Of a stretch of DNA of 10,124 nt, positions 1-7,148 are shown one piece after another. Positions within the stretch are counted from its first letter, which is position 1; every line of letters begins with the position of its first letter. The notes under the pieces are model-generated. The model did not search any database, had not been told where the DNA came from, and was given only the letters and a program-made list of their open reading frames with translations. The stretch is from an uncultured Oscillospiraceae bacterium (lineage in GTDB: Bacteria > Bacillota > Clostridia > Oscillospirales > Ruminococcaceae): assembly GCA_934527255.1 (NCBI GenBank), contig CAKTAM010000067.1:1-10124 (forward strand), read 5' to 3'. Both the position numbers and the translations under genes were made by a program.

Positions 1-1035
1 CGTCAGCACCGTGTCGATCCACGGGCGAACCTCTTCTTTCTGCGCTTCCATCTTTTTGGCAGTGCACGGCCCGATAAAGACGACCTTAGCGTTGTCCGTG
101 TGCTCCTTGATGTATTTGGCAATGGTGGCCGCAGGCGAAAGGTTGTGCGAAATGTTCGGCACCAGCGCCGGGAAATTTTTGTGGATGAACGCCACAAAGG
201 CCGGACAGCACGAGCTTGTCAGAAAGCCCTTTTCAGCCAGCTCGCGCGATTCGGCGCTGGCCACCATGTCCGCGCCAAGGGCAGCCTCGACAACGGTGTG
301 AAAGCCCAGCTTTTTGATGCCGGTGACGACCTGTCCCAGCTTGGCATATTTAAACTGGCTGGCAATGGAGGGCGCGACAACGGCAAACACCTTGCTGCCG
401 CCCTGTGCGCTTTCCTTTAACAGGCGAATGGCGTCCAGAATGTACGATTTATCCATAATGGCGCCAAACGGACACTGGTACACGCACGCCCCGCAGGAAA
501 TGCACTTGTTGTTGTCAATGCAGGCCGTCTGGTTTTCGTTCATATTGATGGCCTTTACCTTACAGCTGCGCACACAGGGACGCTTGAAATCGGCAATGGC
601 TCCATACGGGCACACCTTGGAGCACTGGCCGCATTCGATACATTTGCTTTTGTCGATGTGGGCGACATGGTTTTCGTCAAAGCTGATGGCTCCGCGGCGG
701 CAGACATCCTCGCAGCGGTGGGCAAGGCAGCCGCGGCACGAGGGGGTCACCTCGTAGCCGCCCATGGGGCATTCGTCACAGGCAATGTCGATCACTTCAA
801 TGACGTTGGGATTGGAACGGTCGCCGCCCATGGCCAGCTTGATGCGCTCGCTTAAAATGGCGCGCTCCTTATAAACGCAGCAGCGCATGGTGGGGGTCTT
901 TCCGGGGACGATGGTTTTGGGAATATCGGTGATATGCTCCAGCAGCTGATCGTCCCAGGCAAGCCGTGCGACCTCGCGCAGGACCTTATATTTCAGATAT
1001 TGTACTTTGGTGTCAAATTTGCGGATGGTTGCCAT
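1..1035 (-). CDS. [FeFe]-hydrogenase, multi-[4Fe-4S] type, C-terminus cut by window edge
   Basis: Iron-only hydrogenase that uses reduced ferredoxin-type electrons to make H2 (or the reverse) in the cytoplasm. Only the first 345 residues are in the window. Two classical ferredoxin motifs CxxCxxCxxxCP are seen at C132-C142 and C178-C188. Further cysteines lie at C86/C89, C100/C103/C108/C112 and C154/C158, so the N-terminal relay is cluster-rich. The hydrogenase large domain then begins. The H-cluster L1 motif reads TSSCCPAF (residues 273-280) and the L2 motif FIGPCTAKKME (320-330). The third motif, ExMAC-type, would lie past the edge. The early RCCVYKERAI stretch (51-60) and the L1/L2 variants fit the so-called group B enzymes better than the CpI-like group A; that subgroup call is from memory. 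The ATG at 1033-1035 has AAGGAG eight bases upstream. It lies downstream of adhE and a kinase on the same strand, with 329 bp between it and the kinase. Confidence 0.94.
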   Translation of the reverse strand, partial: MATIRKFDTKVQYLKYKVLREVARLAWDDQLLEHITDIPKTIVPGKTPTMRCCVYKERAILSERIKLAMGGDRSNPNVIEVIDIACDECPMGGYEVTPSCRGCLAHRCEDVCRRGAISFDENHVAHIDKSKCIECGQCSKVCPYGAIADFKRPCVRSCKVKAINMNENQTACIDNNKCISCGACVYQCPFGAIMDKSYILDAIRLLKESAQGGSKVFAVVAPSIASQFKYAKLGQVVTGIKKLGFHTVVEAALGADMVASAESRELAEKGFLTSSCCPAFVAFIHKNFPALVPNISHNLSPAATIAKYIKEHTDNAKVVFIGPCTAKKMEAQKEEVRPWIDTVLT

Positions 1036-1364
1036 GGTATGTGCTCCTTGTTTTTGTGGAAAAACGCCGGTCGGTGTTCCTTTGCGCATGGGGTGAAAAA
1101 ATGCAGCCATTGAGGCGTCAGCCGCCGGGGAACCGTTCAAAAGGGCGCTGCCGTTTCCAAACGCTCAAAAGACGCGGCGGGGCAGGGAAAGCCTTTGCGG
1201 CATATCAGGCCCATGAAAGAAAAACGGCGTTTGGGGACGGCTGCCCCGTCGGCGGCTGCGCGTTGGCGGCCCGGCATGAAAATGCAGCAAGGCCCCCGGC
1301 AGCTTTTCTGCCGCCGGGGGTTGCGGATGGTACAACGTTTGAAAAAGGACGCTTGGGGCGGCGC
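1036..1364. other. Intergenic region between kinase and hydrogenase
   Basis: This 329-bp GC-rich gap holds the hairpin at 1293-1320 (listed separately), a smaller minus-strand stem-loop near 1232-1248 (GACGG/CCGTC around a five-base loop), and the hydrogenase ribosome-binding site (AAGGAG, 1044-1049). I looked on the minus strand for a sigma-A promoter and found no convincing TTGACA/TATAAT pair. I also found no Rex-like TTGTTAA half-site and no recognisable riboswitch. Long open frames crossing it are shadows of GC-rich sequence without ribosome sites. Confidence 0.5.
1293..1320 (-). terminator. Possible weak terminator after the kinase gene
   Basis: An inverted repeat of CCCCCGGC (1293-1300) and GCCGGGGG (1313-1320) lies about 45 bases past the kinase stop codon. 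On the minus strand the stem is followed by CCTTGCTGCATTTTC, so the T-run is delayed and broken. It may act as a leaky terminator or as an mRNA 3'-end stabiliser. Some read-through into the hydrogenase gene is therefore plausible. Confidence 0.5.
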
Positions 1365-2114
1365 TTATTCGTAATCCACCACGTCGACCCATTTCAGCAG
1401 CAGCTGCCGCTCTTCCGGCTTGCCCTTTACCGACTGCGAAGCGGCCACAATGGGCAGCCATTTCTGCACATACTGCTTGGCGGTGTCGCTCAGCTTGCAG
1501 TACAGGTTCAGGTACTTTTCGGCGGCGCCGGTGTCGCCGGAAAGCCAGAAGGTCAGATAGCTGCGCGCCGCATCGGCCGAGGCATTGCCCTGCGTGGCAT
1601 GGGCCCAGTCCAGAATATACGGCGTGCCGTCCTCGGCAATGATGATGTTGGAGGGGGTAAAGTCGCCGTGGCACACCTTGTCATGCTCGTGCATGGCGTC
1701 CAGACGGGTGTGCAGATCGTACCGGGTGGTGGCGTCCAGATCGGCCTGCGAGATCTTGCGCTGCATTTTGTCCTTCAGACGATTGAGCAGCGGGGCTTTC
1801 TGACGGTGCACCTCCATCTGCAGCTCTACCATCTGCTGCAGGTAGGCGTCCTTGTTCTGCGGCTCCTCATTGATCAGCTGCTTGAGCGATTTTCCGGAAA
1901 TAAACTCCGAAACAATGGCCCATTTGCCGTCCAGCTTGGTCACTTCCAGAATTTTGGGCACGTGCAGCGCGGTCTCCTCCACGCGGGCCTGATTGAGCGC
2001 CTCATTCAGAACGTCCGCCTTGGAATAGTTGTCGTCAAACACCTTGATGGCCTTGTCGCCGTCGTGGTAAACGGTTTTGGCGGTGCGCACCGCAATGATG
2101 TTATCCAGCTTCAT
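1365..2114 (-). CDS. APH/choline-kinase-fold phosphotransferase, substrate unknown
   Basis: A 249-residue soluble small-molecule kinase of the aminoglycoside phosphotransferase/choline kinase superfamily. The N-lobe has the ATP-lysine context AIKVF (K24). The Brenner motif HGDFTPSN is at 149-156 with catalytic D151 and N156. The metal-binding aspartate follows in ILDW (D169). The C-terminal part (about 180-249) is helical. No membrane or signal segment is seen. The family phosphorylates hydroxyl groups of many substrates, including antibiotics, choline, homoserine and sugars. Nothing here fixes the substrate, and a resistance role should not be assumed. I chose the ATG at 2112-2114, with AAGGAAA nine bases upstream, over an in-frame TTG six bases earlier that would sit too close to that site. 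It starts 98 bp after the adhE stop on the same strand and may share its transcript. Confidence 0.85.
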   Translation of the reverse strand: MKLDNIIAVRTAKTVYHDGDKAIKVFDDNYSKADVLNEALNQARVEETALHVPKILEVTKLDGKWAIVSEFISGKSLKQLINEEPQNKDAYLQQMVELQMEVHRQKAPLLNRLKDKMQRKISQADLDATTRYDLHTRLDAMHEHDKVCHGDFTPSNIIIAEDGTPYILDWAHATQGNASADAARSYLTFWLSGDTGAAEKYLNLYCKLSDTAKQYVQKWLPIVAASQSVKGKPEERQLLLKWVDVVDYE

Positions 2115-2134
2115 AATCAATCGTTTCCTTTCCC

Positions 2135-2153
2135 GCCGGGCAGGCGGCCCGGC
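2135..2153 (-). other. GC hairpin just before the kinase gene
   Basis: GCCGGGC (2135-2141) pairs with GCCCGGC (2147-2153) around a five-base loop. On the minus strand it ends about 20 bases before the kinase start and immediately before its GGAAAGGAAA ribosome-site region. No T-run follows. It could modulate translation or protect a processed 5' end. This is inference from sequence only. Confidence 0.45.
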
Positions 2154-2174
2154 GCATCGGCATACCGGTCAGGT

Positions 2175-2204
2175 CATGCGGACGGCGCAGCCGCCGCCCG
2201 CATG
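2175..2204 (-). other. Stable hairpin 8 bases after the adhE stop, no T-tract
   Basis: CATGCGG-x-CGGCG pairs with CGCCG-x-CCGCATG, giving a 13-bp stem with one G-U pair and a four-base loop. It starts eight bases past the adhE stop codon. On the minus strand the following bases are ACCTGACC, so it lacks the U-run of an intrinsic terminator. It more probably stabilises the adhE 3' end or reduces, without abolishing, read-through into the kinase gene. Confidence 0.5.
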
Positions 2205-2212
2205 CGCGGTTT

Positions 2213-4834
2213 TCAGACCGTTTCGTGCGTGCCGTAATAGGCGTTCAGGTACATCTGCTTGATCTCGCTCATCAGCGGGTAACGGGGGTTGGCGCCGGTG
2301 CACTGGTCGTCAAAGGCCTGCTCCACCATGTCATCCAGACGCGCCAGGAAGTCGGCCTCGTCAATGCCGTAATCGCGGATGGTCTTCTTAATGCCGACAC
2401 GCTCCTTCAAAGCGTCCACGGCGGCAATCAGATTTTCCAGCTTTTCGGTATCGTTCTTGCCGCCCAGACCCAGCGAATCCGCCACTTCGGCATAGCGGGC
2501 CAGCGTGTGCGGGTGGTCGTACTGCGGGAAGGTGCCCATCTTGGTGGGAACCTCGGCCGCGTTGAAGCGCATCACCTCATCCAGCATCAGGGCGTTGGCA
2601 ACGCCGTGGGGCAGGTGGTGGAACGCGCCCAGCTTGTGCGCCATCGAATGGCAGACCCCCAAAAATGCGTTGGCAAACGCCATACCGGCCATGGTGGCGG
2701 CATTGGCCATTTTCTCACGGGCAACCGGGTCATGCTGGCCGCCGTCATAGGCGCGGGGCAGATATTCAAAGATCATCTTGAGAGCGCGCAGTGCCAGACC
2801 ATCGGTATAATCGGTGGCCATGATGGAGGCATAGGCTTCCAGCGCGTGCGAAACGGCGTCAATGCCGGAGGCGCTGGTCAGTCCCTTGGGGGCGGTCATG
2901 TGGAAGTCGGCGTCGATGATGGCCATGTTGGGCATCAGCTCATAGTCGGCCAGCGGGTACTTGACGCCGGTGTCCTGATCGGTGATGACGGCGAAGGGGG
3001 TCACCTCACTGCCGGTACCGGCCGAGGTGGGAATGGCGATGAAATAGGCCTTTTCGCCCATCTTCGGGAAGGTGTAGACGCGCTTGCGGATATCCATGAA
3101 GCGCATGGCCATATCCATAAAGTCGACCTCGGGGTGTTCATACATCACCCACATGATCTTACCGGCGTCCATGGCCGAGCCGCCACCCAGCGCAATGATG
3201 CAGTCGGGCTGGAAGGCCGTCATCTGCGCGGCGCCCTCCTTGGCGCAGGCCAGCGTCGGGTCGGGCTCAACGTTATAGAACGTGGTGTGCTGAATGCCCA
3301 TGGCGTCCAGCTTATCCGTAATGGGCTTGGTATAGCCGTTGTGGTACAGGAAGCTGTCCGTCACCAGAAAAACCTTTTTCTTGCCCAGTACGGTGCGCAG
3401 CTCATCCAGCGCAACGTTCAGGCAGCCTTTTTTCAGATATACCTTCTGAGGTGCGCGGAACCACAGCATGTTTTCTCTCCTCTCGCTTACGGTCTTGATG
3501 TTCAGCAGGTGCTTGCAGCCGACGTTTTCCGAAATGCTGTTGCCGCCCCACGAGCCGCAGCCCAGCGTCAGAGAGGGAACCGTGTTGAAGTTGTACAGAT
3601 CGCCCAGACCGCCGTGCGACGAGGGCGTGTTGACCACGATGCGGCAGGTCTTCATGCGGGCGGCAAACTGCTGCAGACGCTCGCGATCCGAAATGGCGTT
3701 CAGATAAATGGCGGAGGTGTGGCCATAGCCGCCGTCGGCGACCAGACGCTCGGCCTTGTTCAGCGCATCCGCAAAATCGGCGGCGCGGTACATGGCCAGC
3801 ACGGGCGACAGCTTTTCGTGGGCAAACTCCTCGCTCAGCTCCACGCTCTCCACTTCGCCGATCAGGATCTTGGTGTTCTCCGGCACGGTCACGCCTGCCA
3901 GGCCGGCAATGGTCACAGGCCGCTGGCCGACGATACGGGCATTCAGCGCGCCGTTGATCAGAATGGTTTTGCGAACCTTTTCCTTTTCATCCTCATTCAG
4001 GAAATAGCAGCCGCGGGCGGCAAATTCCTTGCGCACGGCCTCATACACGCTGTCCAGCACAATGACCGACTGCTCCGAAGCGCAGATCATGCCGTTGTCA
4101 AAGGTCTTGGAGTGAATGATCGAGTTGACGGCCAGCAGAATGTCGGCGGTGTCGGTGATAACGGCGGGGGTGTTGCCCGCGCCGACGCCCAGTGCCGGTT
4201 TGCCGGAGGAATAGGCTGCCTTGACCATGCCGGGGCCGCCCGTCGCCAAAATAATATCCGCTTCCTTCATCAGCAGGTTGGTCATTTCCAGGCTGGGCAC
4301 ATCGATCCAGTCGATGATACCGGCAGGGGCGCCTGCAGCCACGGCGGCTTCCAGAACCACACGGGCGGCGGCGGCGGTGCACTCCTTGGCGCGCGGGTGC
4401 GGGCTGATCAGGATGCCGTTGCGGGTCTTCAGGGCCAGCAGGGTCTTGAAGATGGCGGTAGAGGTGGGGTTGGTGGTGGGAATGACCGCCGCGATCACAC
4501 CGATGGGCTCGGCAATTTTCTGGGTGCCCATGGCCGTGTTTTCTTCAATGACACCGCAGGTCTTGACATCCTTATAATAGTTGTAAATATATTCGGCCGC
4601 GTAGTGGTTTTTGATGACCTTATCCTCCACAACGCCCATGCCGGTTTCAGCAACGGCCTGCTTGGCCAGCGGCAAACGCTGCTGGTTGGCGGCCAGGGCG
4701 GCGGCACGGAAAATGACGTCGACCTGCTCCTGCGTATAGGTGGCAAAGATCTGCTGGGCGGCACGCACGCGGGCAAGCGCCTGCTCCAGGCTTTCCACGC
4801 TGTCAACGATGGAACGGCTGCATTTCTGATCCAT
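2213..4834 (-). CDS. adhE: Bifunctional acetaldehyde-CoA/alcohol dehydrogenase AdhE
   Basis: An 873-residue cytoplasmic fusion enzyme, the usual AdhE length, that reduces acetyl-CoA to acetaldehyde and then ethanol with two NADH. In the family it assembles into helical filaments (spirosomes). The N-terminal CoA-acylating aldehyde dehydrogenase half (about 10-445) has the catalytic cysteine in KTFDNGMICASEQ (C251), the GVGAGNTPA segment (216-224) and LGCGSWGGNS (424-433). A linker (about 446-465) leads to the iron-dependent alcohol dehydrogenase half. That half carries the NAD-binding GGGSAMDAGK (550-559), GTGSEVTPF (606-614) and the expected iron ligands D659, H663, H729 and H743 within GIDAVSHALEAYAS and CHSMAHKLGAFHHLPHG. 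The ATG at 4832-4834 is preceded by AAGGAG six bases upstream. The gene has a long leader with a Rex operator, so induction at high NADH is expected. All key residues are intact. Confidence 0.98.
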   Translation of the reverse strand: MDQKCSRSIVDSVESLEQALARVRAAQQIFATYTQEQVDVIFRAAALAANQQRLPLAKQAVAETGMGVVEDKVIKNHYAAEYIYNYYKDVKTCGVIEENTAMGTQKIAEPIGVIAAVIPTTNPTSTAIFKTLLALKTRNGILISPHPRAKECTAAAARVVLEAAVAAGAPAGIIDWIDVPSLEMTNLLMKEADIILATGGPGMVKAAYSSGKPALGVGAGNTPAVITDTADILLAVNSIIHSKTFDNGMICASEQSVIVLDSVYEAVRKEFAARGCYFLNEDEKEKVRKTILINGALNARIVGQRPVTIAGLAGVTVPENTKILIGEVESVELSEEFAHEKLSPVLAMYRAADFADALNKAERLVADGGYGHTSAIYLNAISDRERLQQFAARMKTCRIVVNTPSSHGGLGDLYNFNTVPSLTLGCGSWGGNSISENVGCKHLLNIKTVSERRENMLWFRAPQKVYLKKGCLNVALDELRTVLGKKKVFLVTDSFLYHNGYTKPITDKLDAMGIQHTTFYNVEPDPTLACAKEGAAQMTAFQPDCIIALGGGSAMDAGKIMWVMYEHPEVDFMDMAMRFMDIRKRVYTFPKMGEKAYFIAIPTSAGTGSEVTPFAVITDQDTGVKYPLADYELMPNMAIIDADFHMTAPKGLTSASGIDAVSHALEAYASIMATDYTDGLALRALKMIFEYLPRAYDGGQHDPVAREKMANAATMAGMAFANAFLGVCHSMAHKLGAFHHLPHGVANALMLDEVMRFNAAEVPTKMGTFPQYDHPHTLARYAEVADSLGLGGKNDTEKLENLIAAVDALKERVGIKKTIRDYGIDEADFLARLDDMVEQAFDDQCTGANPRYPLMSEIKQMYLNAYYGTHETV

Positions 4835-4871
4835 AGTTTGCTCCTTTTCTCTTGAAGGGTTTTTGCTTGGT

Positions 4872-4889
4872 ACGTTAATATTTTAACAA
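4872..4889 (-). promoter_or_regulatory. Rex operator in the adhE leader
   Basis: On the minus strand the site reads TTGTTAA-AATA-TTAACGT. It matches 16 of 18 positions of the clostridial Rex consensus TTGTTAAnnnnTTAACAA: one half-site is perfect and the other has 5 of 7. Rex is a repressor released by a high NADH/NAD+ ratio, and adhE is among its best-known targets in Firmicutes. The site lies 38 bases before the adhE start codon. A repressor here could block elongation from the upstream promoter. It could instead occlude a nearer promoter, since TAAAAT within the operator could serve as a -10, although no good -35 partner was found. Confidence 0.8.
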
Positions 4890-4917
4890 CCGGCAAAGGG
4901 AAACGGAAATGCATTTA

Positions 4918-4950
4918 TGATATATCGGCTATGCTATTATTGATATATCA
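4918..4950. repeat. Two TGATATATC boxes 23 bp apart upstream of adhE
   Basis: TGATATATC occurs at 4918-4926 and again at 4941-4949. The second copy extends to the full 10-bp palindrome TGATATATCA (to 4950). The copies are separated by 23 bp, close to two helical turns, so a dimeric regulator could bind both on nearly the same face. They lie between the candidate adhE promoter and the Rex site. I do not recognise the box as a specific regulator's consensus. Confidence 0.6.
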
Positions 4951-4957
4951 TGCTTGT

Positions 4958-4986
4958 GTTACACCATATTCGATAAAAGTTGTCAA
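4958..4986 (-). promoter_or_regulatory. Candidate sigma-A promoter for adhE
   Basis: On the minus strand a perfect -35 TTGACA (4981-4986) is followed after 17 bases by TGTAAC (4958-4963). The -10 is preceded by TGG, an extended -10 element. The -10 itself matches the consensus at only four of six positions. It would give a leader of about 115 bases containing both TGATATATC boxes and the Rex operator. A second, nearer promoter is possible. Confidence 0.5.
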
Positions 4987-5193
4987 GCGCTTTCTGGCAT
5001 TCTTTGGTCAAAAAGAACGAATCCAAACGAAAATTTTCACACGTCGCACGCAAAAAAATTTGGGGGCTTTGGGGAAGCGCGGCTGTGCGTAAAGCGTAAA
5101 CAGCCGTTCCGAACATTTTTGGTACCCGTGTTTTGCGGCCACCGGAAAAAAGCCGCAGCGGACAGCGGGTTAACCGCGGGGTTCGGCAGTTAA

Positions 5194-5227
5194 AATACGG
5201 GGCCTGTTCAAGGACAGGCCCCGTATT
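5194..5227 (-). terminator. Intrinsic terminator after the NhaC-family gene
   Basis: A perfect 14-bp stem joins AATACGGGGCCTGT (5194-5207) and ACAGGCCCCGTATT (5214-5227) around a six-base loop. On the minus strand the last stem bases run into TATTTTAAC, a short U-run, 29 bases after the transporter stop codon. It separates this unit from adhE, and its symmetry could also stop plus-strand transcription. Confidence 0.85.
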
Positions 5228-5255
5228 CTGTATTGGGAGAAGTAATGCTGCTTTT

Positions 5256-6800
5256 TCAGCCCATGCGGGCAGCCCGGCGGCGCTGCAGGGTGCGCAGCGC
5301 TGCCAGCAGGCCGACGGTCAGCGCCAGCAGCAGCGGCAGCACGATCCACGCGTTCTGTACAAACCCGGCCAGCAGATAGCCAACAAGTGAGATGCCCGCC
5401 GTGGTCATCGCATAGGGCAGCTGGGTGGAAACGTGACGGATATGGTCGCACTGCGCCCCGGCCGAAGCCATGATGGTGGTATCCGAAATGGGCGAGCAAT
5501 GGTCGCCGCAGACGGCGCCCGCCATGCAGGCCGCAATGGAAATGATCATCAGCTCATTGGAAAGGCTTGCGCCGAAGGCATCTACGGCAATGGGAATGAG
5601 AATGCCGAAAGTGCCCCAGCTGGTGCCGGTGGCAAAGGCCATGCCGCCGGCCACCACAAAGAAGATGGCGGGCAGCAGCGCCTGCAGCCCCTCGGCCGAG
5701 CCCCGCACCAGCGCGGCGACATATTCGCGTGCACCCAGCGCATCGGTCATGCCCTTCAGCGTCCAGGCAAACGTCAGGATCAGAATGGCGGGCACCATCG
5801 ATTGAAAGCCCTCCGACAGGCAGGCCATGCAGGCACGGAAACGCAGCACGCCGCTGCACAGGTAGAAAACCAGCGTTAGCAGCAGGGCCGCGACCGAGCC
5901 GTAAACCAGCCCCATGGAAGCGTCCGAGGCCGAAAACGCCTCCACAAAGCCGACCCCGTCAAAAAAGCCGCCGGTATAGATCATGCCGGTCACACAGCAG
6001 ATGACCAATAGCAGAATGGGCACCGTCAGGTGGATGACCCGCCCCTTGGGGTTGGGCTGCTCGCTGCCGTTGGCCTGCGCGGCGTTTTCCTCCAGCCGTG
6101 CGGTGCGTTCGGCCAGCGCCATGGGGCCAAAATCAAAGTTCAGCACCGACAGGGCGATCAGTGTGGCAATGGTCAGCAGCGCATAAAAGTTGTAGGGGAT
6201 GGCACGGATGAACAGCGAAAGCCCGTCAACGCCGTCCACAAAGCCGGTGACGGCTGCCGCCCATGAGGAAATGGGGGCGATGATGCAGACGGGGGCGGCC
6301 GTCGCATCGATCAGATAGGCCAGCTTTTCGTGCGAGATGCCGTGCTTATCGGTCAGCGGCCGCATGACGCTGCCAATGGTCAGACAGTTGAAATAATCGT
6401 CCACAAAAATCAACACGCCCAGCAGAACGGTGGCCAGCTGCGCGCCCACCCGGCTTTTGATGTGGGCAGAGGCCCAGCGGCCGAACGCGGCCGAGCCGCC
6501 CGCGCGGTTCATCAGTACCACCAGTGTGCCCAGCACCACCAGAAAAACCAGAATACCGGCATTGGAACGGCTGGTCAGCTGGGGGATCATGCCATAGGCG
6601 ACGGTCTCGCCGTCCTGTTGGGCGGCGCCGAAAAACATGTGCTCCAGCGCGGCGACCGGCGAAAAGCCGGTGTACAGCAGCGCACCGGCAAAAATGCCGA
6701 TGAACAGCGACGAAAAGACCTCCTTTGTCAGCAGCGCCAGTGCAATGGCGATCAGCGGGGGCACAAGGGCCCAGAATGTGGCGTAAAGTGAATGCGTCAT
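5256..6800 (-). CDS. NhaC-family transporter under lysine-riboswitch control, probable lysine permease
   Basis: A 514-residue multi-pass inner-membrane protein of the NhaC/Na_H_antiporter family. Family motifs include FVDDYFNCLTIGSVMRPLTD (132-151), a following DATAAPVCIIAPISSW run, GTSWGTFGILIPI (392-404) and GDHCSPISDTTIMAS (432-446). About 12 hydrophobic segments are visible, with a polar cytoplasmic-type loop near 230-255. The ATG at 6798-6800 has AGGAGG ten bases upstream. An in-frame TTG 36 bases earlier overlaps the ribosome site and is rejected. Sequence alone would suggest Na+/H+ antiport, but the lysine riboswitch in its leader argues for lysine uptake. L-box-controlled NhaC relatives have been proposed as the lysine transporter LysW. 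The gene is monocistronic, between its own promoter and terminator. Confidence 0.92.
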   Translation of the reverse strand: MTHSLYATFWALVPPLIAIALALLTKEVFSSLFIGIFAGALLYTGFSPVAALEHMFFGAAQQDGETVAYGMIPQLTSRSNAGILVFLVVLGTLVVLMNRAGGSAAFGRWASAHIKSRVGAQLATVLLGVLIFVDDYFNCLTIGSVMRPLTDKHGISHEKLAYLIDATAAPVCIIAPISSWAAAVTGFVDGVDGLSLFIRAIPYNFYALLTIATLIALSVLNFDFGPMALAERTARLEENAAQANGSEQPNPKGRVIHLTVPILLLVICCVTGMIYTGGFFDGVGFVEAFSASDASMGLVYGSVAALLLTLVFYLCSGVLRFRACMACLSEGFQSMVPAILILTFAWTLKGMTDALGAREYVAALVRGSAEGLQALLPAIFFVVAGGMAFATGTSWGTFGILIPIAVDAFGASLSNELMIISIAACMAGAVCGDHCSPISDTTIMASAGAQCDHIRHVSTQLPYAMTTAGISLVGYLLAGFVQNAWIVLPLLLALTVGLLAALRTLQRRRAARMG

Positions 6801-6837
6801 GTTACAAATCCCTCCTGTAATGTCTGCGGCGCACAAA

Positions 6838-6875
6838 CAAAAAACACGCGGCGAAACTGTGGTTTCGTCCCGTGT
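6838..6875 (-). terminator. Riboswitch expression-platform terminator
   Basis: On the minus strand ACACGGGACGAAAC pairs with GTTTCGCCGCGTGT (12 of 14 pairs) around a CACA loop, followed by TTTTTTGTTTG. It lies between the lysine aptamer and the transporter's ribosome site, the expected place for a transcription-attenuating platform. Lysine binding would favour this terminator. Confidence 0.85.
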
Positions 6876-6918
6876 CTGGTGGGTGTGTACGGCAAAAGCG
6901 CCGTGTGCATATCAGGCG

Positions 6919-7090
6919 GGGAAGACAGCTCTCCACAATCTCTTGTGACAGTCCGGCACATATTTTGTGCCGACCCAGCAAACAGGCCCATGGCAACGGC
7001 CTGTCCACTTCGGCAGCGGTTCTGTTCCTTCCCCTGTGATTGCCATTCCTGCGGGGAGTACTGGTAACGCGCTGCGCCTCTATCGTTTCC
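6919..7090 (-). ncRNA. Lysine riboswitch (L-box) aptamer
   Basis: The minus-strand leader matches the L-box core from end to end. It has GATAGAGGCGC at the 5' side of P1 (7084-7074), the AGTACTCCC segment, AGGGGAAGG followed by CTGCCGAAG (7016-7008), and a P4 hairpin ACAGGCC/GGCCTGT (7004-6982). The block GCTGGGTCGGCAC follows, with a P5 hairpin CGGCACA/TGTGCCG (6972-6954), then GGACTGTCA and the closing GGAGAGCTGTC. P1 pairs GATAG with CTGTC and extends by GGAA/TTCC with a two-base bulge. The order and spacing follow the Bacillus subtilis lysC leader closely. L-boxes are off-switches: lysine stabilises P1 and allows the downstream terminator to form, shutting off the transporter gene when lysine is plentiful. 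Confidence 0.93.
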
Positions 7091-7148
7091 TGCGTATTCT
7101 TTTGTCCTGTGTCTTGCCGGTGGAAAGCCGCCCTGTGCGGCCTTCGCG

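Larger units (their letters stand above)
4835..5193. other. Non-coding region upstream of adhE
   Basis: This roughly 360-bp stretch has no credible gene. The half nearest adhE (4865-5000) is much more AT-rich than its surroundings and holds the Rex site, two TGATATATC boxes and a candidate promoter, listed separately. Farther out, 5080-5106 can form a 7-bp stem (CGGCTGT/ACAGCCG) whose loop and closing side contain two adjacent copies of GCGTAAA (5087-5100). I assign that no function. Small open frames here (for example plus-strand 4954-5193) lack a ribosome site and any family resemblance. Confidence 0.6.

Noticed and set aside
966..2237. A 423-codon plus-strand open frame over the kinase gene
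   Set aside because: It is antisense to the kinase, with no ribosome site and no domain. The minus-strand frame carries intact HGD...N and DW kinase motifs.
2225..4855. An 876-codon open frame on the plus strand covering the whole of adhE
   Set aside because: It lies exactly antisense to an unmistakable, full-length adhE. Its translation is rich in G, H, Q and V with no recognisable domain. Such antisense openness is expected where the real gene's codon usage avoids the complements of stop codons.
5080..5106. Tandem GCGTAAA repeat within a 7-bp stem-loop
   Set aside because: Short, with only two copies, far from any start codon and without a U-run. I cannot tell it from chance structure.
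4954..5193. A 79-codon plus-strand frame in the adhE upstream region
   Set aside because: It has no Shine-Dalgarno sequence, overlaps the promoter and operator elements of adhE, and resembles no known family.
6801..6836. Upstream TTG start for the NhaC-family protein (12 extra residues)
   Set aside because: The extra codons overlap the AGGAGG ribosome site that serves the ATG at 6798-6800, and family proteins begin with the hydrophobic helix right after that ATG.
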